Positions 1 to 4,826 of a stretch of 5,536 nucleotides of DNA are shown in pieces. The position numbers and the translations under genes were made by a program. This DNA comes from an uncultured Oscillibacter sp. (GTDB lineage Bacteria > Bacillota > Clostridia > Oscillospirales > Oscillospiraceae). The stretch covers positions 3,840 to 9,375 of the forward strand of contig CAJUQM010000068.1 of the NCBI GenBank assembly GCA_910588005.1. The letters run 5' to 3'. Below the pieces are notes generated by a model, which did no database searches, was not told where the DNA came from, and was given only the letters and a program-made list of their open reading frames with translations. How positions within the stretch are numbered: the stretch's first letter is position 1; each line of letters opens with the position of its first letter.

Positions 1-28
1 ACGTCTCCGGCGTCTTTTGACAGTCCAA

Positions 29-55
29 GGCCGGCATGGATCTTCCATGCCGGCC
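29..55. terminator. GC-rich hairpin, probable bidirectional terminator
   Basis: A perfect 12-bp inverted repeat (GGCCGGCATGGA / TCCATGCCGGCC) is separated by the three-base loop TCT. It lies 33 bases past the stop of the degV-family gene on the minus strand. On the + strand it lies 8 bases after a TGA at 18-20 that is the only early stop in that frame and could end a gene entering from the left, although only five sense codons of it are visible. The run following the stem is short in both directions (CTTTA on +, TTGG on -), so it is a weaker match to a classical intrinsic terminator than the stem suggests. Its position between converging units supports termination; a plain RNA-stabilising hairpin is the alternative. 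Confidence 0.6.
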
Positions 56-88
56 CTTTATGTGATTATGTGTTGTGGATTTTCTCTT

Positions 89-934
89 TCAGTATCCGAT
101 AATGAGTCCCTTCTCCATGGCATAAAAGCTGGTAAGGCCCCTGCAGGAGATGATGTCCACACTCTTTACCGGCAGCGCCTCCTGAATGGTCTGTTTCAGC
201 TTCATCGCCCCGGGCAGGTTCTCACAGTGAGAAATCACCACTCTGGCCCCTGTGCAGTCCTTACTCGCCCCCATAAGGGCCGCGATCGCCTTGCAGGTCT
301 TGGCCTCCCCCCGGGCTTTATCGGCCACATGGATGGTCCCCTGCGGCGTGGCATCGGCAATGACATGGATCCCCAAGGTGTGGAGCAGGTTGCCCACCAA
401 CGGCCGCATACGGCCGTTTTTAATGAGGTTGTCGAAATTCTCCAGAGTAAAGCAGGTGCGCAGCGCCGCCTGATAGAGGCGCAGCTGGTCGCAAATCTCC
501 TCAAAGGCGTCCGCCGCAGCATCCTTCATCAGAGCCATGGCCCGGTGGACCAGCAGGGCCATAGCCCCGGCGGTAGCCTTGGAATCAATAACGCAGATCT
601 TCTTCTCCGGGTGCTCTTCCAGCACCATGTCCCGGGCCATTACGGCGGCGTTATATGTGCCGGAGAGATTGGCGGAAATGGTAAAACACACCGTGCAGTC
701 CCCAGCCTCGAAAGCCCGGGCAAACGCCGCCGGAGAGGGACACGCCGTAGAGGAGGCCGCCTTTTCCGCCGCCATAGCCGCCAGCATGTCGGGAATCACC
801 AGCTCATCATTGTCGATGAATTCCCGTTCTCCCACCTGGATCCGCAGGGGGACGATCTCAAACCGGACGGGGGCATCTTGAAAAGATGCCATTCGCAGAT
901 CACAGCTGCTGTCACTCACAACGTTCCAAATCAT
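89..934 (-). CDS. DegV family protein (fatty-acid-binding)
   Basis: A 281-residue protein of the usual DegV length. DegV proteins bind a fatty acid; in Firmicutes, FakB members present it to the kinase FakA for phosphorylation and entry into phospholipid synthesis. Visible signatures are the N-terminal VVSDSSCDL (5-13), TACPSPAAF (63-71) matching the family TSQPSP loop, the ligand-loop motif SANLSGTYNAA (87-97), VIDSKATAG (115-123) and NLIKNGRM (169-176), the counterpart of the L-x-K-GGR segment. The C-terminus reads RGLTSFYAMEKGLIIGY (265-281) where many DegV proteins have a H-x-GPG-type segment, so this is a divergent subgroup and the bound lipid cannot be assigned. The ATG at 934 is preceded by AAGGAG six bases upstream and by a strong promoter. 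No FakA-like kinase gene is in the window. It is transcribed alone, divergently from the marR-MATE operon. Confidence 0.93.
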   Translation of the reverse strand: MIWNVVSDSSCDLRMASFQDAPVRFEIVPLRIQVGEREFIDNDELVIPDMLAAMAAEKAASSTACPSPAAFARAFEAGDCTVCFTISANLSGTYNAAVMARDMVLEEHPEKKICVIDSKATAGAMALLVHRAMALMKDAAADAFEEICDQLRLYQAALRTCFTLENFDNLIKNGRMRPLVGNLLHTLGIHVIADATPQGTIHVADKARGEAKTCKAIAALMGASKDCTGARVVISHCENLPGAMKLKQTIQEALPVKSVDIISCRGLTSFYAMEKGLIIGY

Positions 935-940
935 AACTTA

Positions 941-946
941 CTCCTT
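941..946 (-). promoter_or_regulatory. Ribosome binding site of the degV-family gene
   Basis: AAGGAG on the minus strand, six bases before the ATG at 934-932. It fixes the start of the DegV-family protein. Confidence 0.85.
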
Positions 947-978
947 ATAATATGGTTTTGCATACCACATTTTCTATT

Positions 979-1007
979 ATCATACCGCACAAGCATCCGT
1001 TTGTCAA
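979..1007 (-). promoter_or_regulatory. Sigma-A promoter of the degV-family gene
   Basis: Read on the minus strand, a perfect -35 box TTGACA (1007-1002) is separated by exactly 17 bases from a -10 box TATGAT (984-979). Transcription would start near 972 and give a leader of about 38 bases before the ATG at 934. This is the closest match to consensus in the window and suggests substantial basal expression. Confidence 0.85.
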
Positions 1008-1036
1008 TGGTAAAATCCCTCCAGCCGCAGAAAACC

Positions 1037-1065
1037 TTGACGGCCGCAGCGTTTCGTGGTATTGT
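1037..1065 (+). promoter_or_regulatory. Predicted sigma-A promoter of the marR-MATE operon
   Basis: The -35 box TTGACG (1037-1042, five of six consensus bases) is followed after 17 bases by TATTGT (1060-1065, four of six). Transcription would begin around 1072, about 44 bases before the marR ATG. It diverges from the degV promoter, with about 30 bases between the two -35 boxes. The imperfect -10 is the weak point of the call. Confidence 0.6.
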
Positions 1066-1071
1066 TATATA

Positions 1072-1085
1072 GTTCTTTTAAGAAC
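1072..1085 (+). promoter_or_regulatory. Inverted repeat at predicted +1, candidate MarR operator
   Basis: GTTCTT-TT-AAGAAC forms perfect six-base arms around a two-base centre, starting at the predicted transcription start of the marR operon. MarR-family dimers bind palindromes of roughly this size and commonly repress their own operon from such a position, so this is the first operator candidate. A second imperfect palindrome, AGTTT-N6-AAACT, follows directly at 1086-1101. An alternative is that the first repeat plus the run of seven Ts at 1088-1094 folds as a weak terminator-like leader hairpin; the AT-rich six-pair stem makes that less likely. Confidence 0.45.
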
Positions 1086-1115
1086 AGTTTTTTTATAAAC
1101 TACCGGAGGTCGCCT

Positions 1116-1568
1116 ATGTCCGCAGTCACCACCCGTCTGCTGCTGTTCTCCAAACAGTTTGAGCGGTTTTACGAGCGCCAATTTTCCCCGTTATTAAGGC
1201 GATGGGATCTCACCATGCGAGAAGTCCACGTTCTGCTGTTTCTGGCCAATAATCCCGGCTATGATACCGCCCGGGATGTGGCCGAATACCGGGGACTGGC
1301 AAAATCCCAGGTCTCCCAGGCGGTAGATCTGCTGGCGGCCCAAGGCCTGCTGTGCCGCACGCCGGACAGCGGCGACCGCCGGGTGGTCCACCTGGCCATC
1401 ACGGAGGCAGGCGCCCCTCTGACCCTGGAGGCACAGGCCATTCAAGCGGCCTGCTGCCGGCGTCTCCTGGCAAATTTTTCGCCGGAGGACGAACGGCATT
1501 TCCGCCGCCTGCTGGAGACGGTGCTGGATAATGGGGCGCATCTTATAGAGGAGGACATACAACCATGA
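1116..1568 (+). CDS. MarR family transcriptional regulator
   Basis: A 150-residue winged helix-turn-helix protein of typical MarR length. The DNA-binding core spans about residues 32-100: the helix around TARDVAEYRG (51-60), the recognition helix LAKSQVSQAVDLLAAQGLL (61-79), and the beta-wing PDSGDRRVVHLAITEAG (83-99) with the Asp-Arg-Arg (87-89) typical of the family. Flanking N- and C-terminal helices would form the dimer interface. The start was placed at ATG 1116 because GGAGGT lies five bases upstream; the in-frame GTG at 1056 would add 20 residues through the promoter and operator region. The stop overlaps the MATE start (ATGA at 1565-1568), so the two are translationally coupled. By analogy with MepR, it likely represses itself and the pump and is released by a small ligand. 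The ligand cannot be read from the sequence. Confidence 0.93.
   Translation: MSAVTTRLLLFSKQFERFYERQFSPLLRRWDLTMREVHVLLFLANNPGYDTARDVAEYRGLAKSQVSQAVDLLAAQGLLCRTPDSGDRRVVHLAITEAGAPLTLEAQAIQAACCRRLLANFSPEDERHFRRLLETVLDNGAHLIEEDIQP
1549..1554 (+). promoter_or_regulatory. Ribosome binding site of the MATE gene, inside marR
   Basis: A perfect AGGAGG lies within the last codons of marR, ten bases before the MATE ATG at 1565. Together with the ATGA stop-start overlap it indicates that pump translation is tied to marR translation but can also load ribosomes itself. Confidence 0.8.
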
Positions 1569-2941
1569 ATCAAAGGCAAACGAACTTAGGCAGCGGCAAT
1601 GTGGGAAAGCTCCTGTTCTCTCTGGCGCTGCCCACTATTACCTCTCAGATTGTCAATATGCTCTACAACCTGGTAGACCGGGTGTACATCGGTCACATGC
1701 AGCCTGCGGACACCGTGGGCAAGCTGGCACTCACCGGCGTGGGGGTATGCCTGCCGGTCATCATGATCATCTCCGCCTTCGCCGCCCTGATGGCCATGGG
1801 CGGCGCACCTCGGGCCTCTATTCAGGAGGGAAAGGGCAATGCGGCGGAATCCGAACGGATCATGGGAAACTGCCTGACACTGCTGGTCCTCACCTCCCTG
1901 GTGCTGACGGTGTTATTCCAGCTGTTTGCGGAACCGCTGCTGCTGACCTTCGGCGCCAGCCCCAACACCATCGGTTACGCTTTAAATTATATGCGTATCT
2001 ATTCCCTCGGCACCATGTTCGTCCAACTGACTCTGGGGATGAACGCCTATATCACCGCCCAGGGATTCACCACCGTCAGCATGCGGACCGTGCTCATCGG
2101 CGCGATTTTGAATACCATTTTGGACCCCATCTTCATCTTCGGCTTTGGGCTGGGCGTTCGGGGCGCGGCTTTGGCCACCATCCTCTCCCAAGCAGTGTCT
2201 GCGGCATGGGTACTGCGATTTCTCACGGGGCGCAAAACCAAATGGCGCCTCCGAAAGGAAAACCTGCGGCCCCGGGCCGCTGTTGTGCTGCCCTGCCTGG
2301 CCCTGGGACTCTCTCCCTTTATCATGCAGTCCACAGAGAGCCTGATCGCCATGTGCTTCAACTCCTCTCTCTTGAAATACGGCGATGATATCGCTGTGGG
2401 GGCCATGACCGTGCTCACCAGCATCATGCAGTTCGCCATGATGCCCCTCCAGGGCCTGACCCAAGGGGCACAGCCTATTATCAGCTATAATTACGGCGCC
2501 AGGAATGCCCAGCGCGTGCGGGACGCCTTCCAGGTGCTGCTGCGGTCCTGCCTCATCTACTCTCTGACCATGTGGATTTTGGTGCAGCTGTTTCCCCAGG
2601 CCTTCGCCCTGATCTTTAACAACAGCCCGGAATTGGTGGAATACACCGCCTGGGCATTGCGGATCTACATGGGCGCCACGGGGATCTTTGGCGTTCAGAT
2701 TGCCTGCCAGCAGACTTTTGTTGCCCTGGGAAACGCCAAAACATCTCTGTTCCTGGCAGTGCTTCGGAAGATTATTTTGCTGATCCCCTTGATCTATATT
2801 CTGCCCCACTTCTTCGCAGACAAAGTATTCGCCGTGTTCCTGGCAGAGCCTGTGGCGGATGCTTTGGCAGTAACCACAACGGCCATTATGTTCTCCATAC
2901 AGTTCCGCCCCGCCATGGCGCGGCTGGAGGCGGAAAAATAA
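1565..2941 (+). CDS. MATE family efflux transporter, MepA-like
   Basis: A 458-residue integral membrane protein, the normal size for 12-helix MATE pumps, which export drugs or metabolites in exchange for Na+ or H+. The two-lobe repeat is visible: the N-lobe has LPTITSQIVNMLYNLVDRVYIG (about 22-43), GGAPRASIQEGKGN (79-92) and ILNTILDPIFIFGFGLGVRGAA (181-202); the C-lobe has STESLIAMCFN (256-266), MMPLQGLTQGAQPIISYNYGA (292-312) and AEPVADAL (427-434). The start ATG overlaps the marR stop and has AGGAGG upstream. The MarR-then-MATE order with coupled genes resembles mepR-mepA of S. aureus, and the LTQGAQP-SYNYGA pattern fits the MepA-type NorM/DinF-related group. Substrates cannot be assigned. 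A terminator follows about 120 bases downstream. Confidence 0.95.
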   Translation: MNQRQTNLGSGNVGKLLFSLALPTITSQIVNMLYNLVDRVYIGHMQPADTVGKLALTGVGVCLPVIMIISAFAALMAMGGAPRASIQEGKGNAAESERIMGNCLTLLVLTSLVLTVLFQLFAEPLLLTFGASPNTIGYALNYMRIYSLGTMFVQLTLGMNAYITAQGFTTVSMRTVLIGAILNTILDPIFIFGFGLGVRGAALATILSQAVSAAWVLRFLTGRKTKWRLRKENLRPRAAVVLPCLALGLSPFIMQSTESLIAMCFNSSLLKYGDDIAVGAMTVLTSIMQFAMMPLQGLTQGAQPIISYNYGARNAQRVRDAFQVLLRSCLIYSLTMWILVQLFPQAFALIFNNSPELVEYTAWALRIYMGATGIFGVQIACQQTFVALGNAKTSLFLAVLRKIILLIPLIYILPHFFADKVFAVFLAEPVADALAVTTTAIMFSIQFRPAMARLEAEK

Positions 2942-3062
2942 GGCAGGCCCGCCGTCTCTCCTCCATCCCTTTTCTAAATTTGACGAAACCCGTCCAAAGC
3001 GGTTATATCCCTCCAGCCCGCTCTATTTTCTCCATTTCTGAAAACAAATCGACAACCCATCC

Positions 3063-3099
3063 GAAAACAGGCGGCCGCTCTTAACGGCCGTCTGTTTTC
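3063..3099 (+). terminator. Terminator of the marR-MATE operon
   Basis: Arms at 3063-3077 and 3085-3099 form a 15-pair stem (eight pairs GAAAACAG/CTGTTTTC, one G-U wobble, six pairs CGGCCG/CGGCCG) around the loop CTCTTAA. The stem's A-rich entry and T-rich exit resemble an intrinsic terminator, although the T run (TTTT) is within the stem. The wobble pairs only in the + strand transcript (A-C mismatch on the other strand), which favours termination of + strand transcription from the MATE gene. The 249-base gap 2942-3190 holds no convincing gene; otherwise it contains this hairpin and the xdhC promoter region. Confidence 0.75.
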
Positions 3100-3135
3100 C
3101 ACTGAAATTTCCATATCAGATTTCCGGCGGAATCC

Positions 3136-3151
3136 TTTGCTCCGGAGCAAA
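3136..3151. repeat. Perfect 16-bp palindrome at the xdhC promoter
   Basis: TTTGCTCCGGAGCAAA is a gapless perfect palindrome. It covers the position where the -35 element of the xdhC promoter should lie, which is what a dimeric repressor or activator site would look like. A short self-complementary hairpin followed by AAATG has no T run, so termination is unlikely. No regulator for it can be named from this window. Confidence 0.6.
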
Positions 3152-3164
3152 AATGTGATATGAT
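3137..3164 (+). promoter_or_regulatory. Extended -10 promoter of xdhC
   Basis: TGATATGAT (3156-3164) is an extended -10 element (TG-N-TATGAT). The best -35 match, TTGCTC at 3137-3142 with a 16-base spacer, is poor and lies inside the palindrome. Transcription would start near 3171, about 20 bases before the xdhC ATG. A weak -35 overlapped by a palindrome fits a regulated promoter. Confidence 0.6.
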
Positions 3165-3190
3165 TATAAAAAACCAGGAGGAGGACGAGC

Positions 3191-4198
3191 ATGCGGAAGT
3201 GGATACGGGAGATCGTTCACGCTTTGGAGGACGGAATGCCGGTGGAGCTGGTCATCGTAGCGGAGGCCAGCGGCTCCACACCCCGGGGCGCGGGCGCGCT
3301 GATGGCGGTATTTCCCGATGGGCAAACCCTGGGCACCATCGGCGGCGGCAATGTGGAGTTTGAGGCGCAGCTGCTGGCGGCCCGCCTGTTAGAGCGCGGA
3401 GACAGCGCTCAGCGGCGCTTCCGCTTTGTCCAGGGGGACGCCGCCAGCCTGGGAATGGTATGCGGCGGCGATGTGACGGTGCAATTCCAATATCTCCCCC
3501 CGGAGGATCCCCGTGCCATCGCCGTTCTGCGGGACCTGATGGAGTCCTTTGCCGGAACCCTAGACACCTGGCTGGTCTTGAGCATCCGGGGAGACTCTGC
3601 CGCCGCTATGGGCGCTGCGGACCGAAACGGCGCCCGTCACTTGGCCTCACCGCCGGAGAACCTGTCCTCTCTCCTGAGAAACAGGCCCGTGCTGGACAGC
3701 GGCTGGCTGGCCATTCCCGTGGTGCGGGCAGGGCGGGTCTATATCTTTGGCGGCGGACATGTGTCCCGGGCGCTGGTACCCGCCATTGCGGCGGTGGGCT
3801 TTCGCCCGGTCGTCTACGACGACCGCCCCGCCTTTGCTGATCCCGCCCTCTTCCCCCAGGCGGAGGCAGTTCTCTGCGGAGATTTCACAGATATCGCAGC
3901 CCAAATTGCCCTGACAGCGGACGACTATGTGGTCATCATGACCCGGGGACATCAGGCGGATTTTGAGGTGCTGGAGCAGACCCTCCGCAGCGGCGCAAAA
4001 TACGTTGGCTGCATCGGCTCTAAAAAAAAGCTGGCTCTCTGCCGGGAACGGCTGCTGGCGGCGGGCTTTGCGGCGGAGGAGTACGCCGCGGTCCACGCCC
4101 CCATCGGCCTTGCCATCGGCGCCGAGACGCCGGAGGAGATCGCGGTGTCTGTCGCGGCCCAGCTGATTGCCGTCCGGGCCGGGCTGCCCGGGGCCTGA
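3191..4198 (+). CDS. XdhC/CoxI family molybdenum hydroxylase maturation protein
   Basis: A 335-residue two-domain protein. XdhC-family proteins bind molybdenum cofactor, support its terminal sulfuration and hand it to xanthine dehydrogenase-type hydroxylases in the cytoplasm. The N-terminal XdhC_CoxI domain shows ASGSTPRGAGALM (26-38), LGTIGGGNVEFEA (47-59) and GMVCGGDV (88-95) with the family's conserved Cys91. The C-terminal Rossmann-type domain shows VYIFGGGHVSRAL (183-195), VVYDDRP (207-213), MTRGHQAD (250-257), YVGCIGSKKK (271-280) and PIGLAIGAETPEEIAVSVAAQ (304-324). The ATG at 3191 has AGGAGG six bases upstream, inside the run AGGAGGAGG. No hydroxylase, Moco synthesis or selenium-related gene is adjacent, so the client enzyme lies elsewhere. 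It has its own promoter. No good terminator follows, so some read-through into the deaminase gene is possible. Confidence 0.93.
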   Translation: MRKWIREIVHALEDGMPVELVIVAEASGSTPRGAGALMAVFPDGQTLGTIGGGNVEFEAQLLAARLLERGDSAQRRFRFVQGDAASLGMVCGGDVTVQFQYLPPEDPRAIAVLRDLMESFAGTLDTWLVLSIRGDSAAAMGAADRNGARHLASPPENLSSLLRNRPVLDSGWLAIPVVRAGRVYIFGGGHVSRALVPAIAAVGFRPVVYDDRPAFADPALFPQAEAVLCGDFTDIAAQIALTADDYVVIMTRGHQADFEVLEQTLRSGAKYVGCIGSKKKLALCRERLLAAGFAAEEYAAVHAPIGLAIGAETPEEIAVSVAAQLIAVRAGLPGA

Positions 4199-4203
4199 CG
4201 GCC

Positions 4204-4233
4204 TTGCCAAACCCCACAAAATTGTGTTATACT
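4204..4233 (+). promoter_or_regulatory. Extended -10 promoter of the dCMP deaminase gene
   Basis: TGTTATACT (4225-4233) is an extended -10 (TG-N-TATACT), and TTGCCA (4204-4209, four of six) lies 18 bases upstream of the -10 hexamer. A small palindrome, CACAA-AA-TTGTG (4215-4226), sits in the spacer and could be a binding site. The transcript would start near 4240, about 40 bases before the ATG at 4282. Confidence 0.6.
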
Positions 4234-4281
4234 GCAATAGAGAATTTTTAAAAACTCACATATAGAGACGGAGGGCTGTCC

Positions 4282-4788
4282 ATGAGGCGCATCAGTAAAG
4301 AAAACTACTATCTGGACATTGCGGAGACCGTTCTGGAGCGGGCAACCTGCCTGCGCCGGGTCTATGGCGCCATCATCGTAAAAAACGACGAGATCATCGC
4401 CACCGGCTACAACGGCGCCCCCCGGGGCCGGGCCAACTGCGTGGATTTGGGGTACTGTTCCCGAGAGGCCATGCGGGTCCCCCGGGGTGAGCGGTACGAG
4501 CTATGCCGCAGCGTTCACGCTGAGGCCAACGCCATTATCTCCGCGGCGCGGCGGGATACTGTGGGCGGCACGCTGTATCTGGTGGGACGGGACGCCCAGA
4601 CCGGGCATCTGCTCCCCGACGCCACCTCCTGCTCCATGTGCCGCCGTCTGGTGATCAACGCGGGACTTGAGAAAGTTGTGATCCGCCGCACGAAAACAGA
4701 ATTTCATGTAGTACATGTAGAGGAGTGGATCGCCGAGGATGACCTGCTGGCGCCCAAGCCCTCCGATGGGGTTCCGGACCTGCCCTGA
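4282..4788 (+). CDS. Deoxycytidylate (dCMP) deaminase family protein
   Basis: A 168-residue zinc-dependent cytidine/deoxycytidylate deaminase-fold protein. The likely reaction is dCMP to dUMP, feeding thymidylate synthase; the ComEB-type group shares this fold. The N-terminal segment ISKENYYLDIAETVLERATCLRR (4-26) leads to GAIIVKNDEIIATGYNGAPRG (29-49), the typical substrate-side motif of dCMP deaminases. Zinc ligands are His79 and the pair Cys117-Cys120, with catalytic Glu81 in HAEANAI (79-85); RLVINAGLEKVVI (122-134) follows. The residue before Cys117 is Ser, where the family usually has Pro (P-C-x-x-C). Cys53, Cys59 and Cys75 lie in the insert before the HAE motif, which in related enzymes can carry a second metal site. 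The ATG has GGAGGG six bases upstream. Stops TGA and TAG stand in tandem at 4786-4791. The next gene starts within 40 bases and is likely co-transcribed. Confidence 0.92.
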   Translation: MRRISKENYYLDIAETVLERATCLRRVYGAIIVKNDEIIATGYNGAPRGRANCVDLGYCSREAMRVPRGERYELCRSVHAEANAIISAARRDTVGGTLYLVGRDAQTGHLLPDATSCSMCRRLVINAGLEKVVIRRTKTEFHVVHVEEWIAEDDLLAPKPSDGVPDLP

Positions 4789-4809
4789 TAGCAGACAGAG
4801 CCATGAGAG

Positions 4810-4817
4810 AAAGGAAG
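4810..4817 (+). promoter_or_regulatory. Ribosome binding site supporting the TTG start at 4827
   Basis: AAAGGAAG ends nine bases before TTG 4827. No comparable site stands before the alternative ATG at 4803, where the upstream sequence is GCAGACAGAGCC. This decides, with moderate confidence, for the rarer TTG start. Confidence 0.55.
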
Positions 4818-4826
4818 TCTTGCCCT

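Noticed and set aside
1..20. Possible 3' end of a + strand gene with TGA at 18-20
   Set aside because: Only five sense codons are visible, too few to support a gene call, though the hairpin just downstream is compatible with it.
1024..1049. Direct repeat GCCGCAG at 1024-1030 and 1043-1049
   Set aside because: Seven bases is short for a functional repeat in a GC-rich region, and it bears no clear relation to either promoter apart from lying near the marR -35.
17..1072. A 351-codon open frame on the + strand from a TTG
   Set aside because: It is antisense to the clear DegV-family gene, runs through the hairpin at 29-55 and both promoters, and its translation has no recognisable domain and low-complexity Arg/Gly/His stretches typical of a shadow frame.
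1056..1115. GTG at 1056 as an earlier start for the MarR protein
   Set aside because: It lies within the predicted promoter, lacks a ribosome binding site, and adds 20 residues not typical of the family; ATG 1116 has GGAGGT at good spacing.
1982..2809. A 275-codon open frame on the minus strand
   Set aside because: Antisense to the MATE gene; the translation is rich in Gly, His and Gln with no recognisable fold, while the + strand carries unmistakable MATE motifs.
2974..3192. A 72-codon minus-strand open frame in the MATE-xdhC gap
   Set aside because: It reads through the terminator hairpin and the xdhC promoter, has no clear ribosome binding site context and no recognisable sequence.
4173..4196. 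GC-rich self-complementary stretch at the end of xdhC (CCGGG-CTG-CCCGG)
   Set aside because: It lies inside the last codons, has no T run afterwards, and such repeats are expected by chance in GC-rich coding sequence; not called as a terminator.
3647..4237. A 196-codon open frame on the minus strand
   Set aside because: Antisense to the XdhC C-terminal domain and crosses the deaminase promoter region; no recognisable motif.
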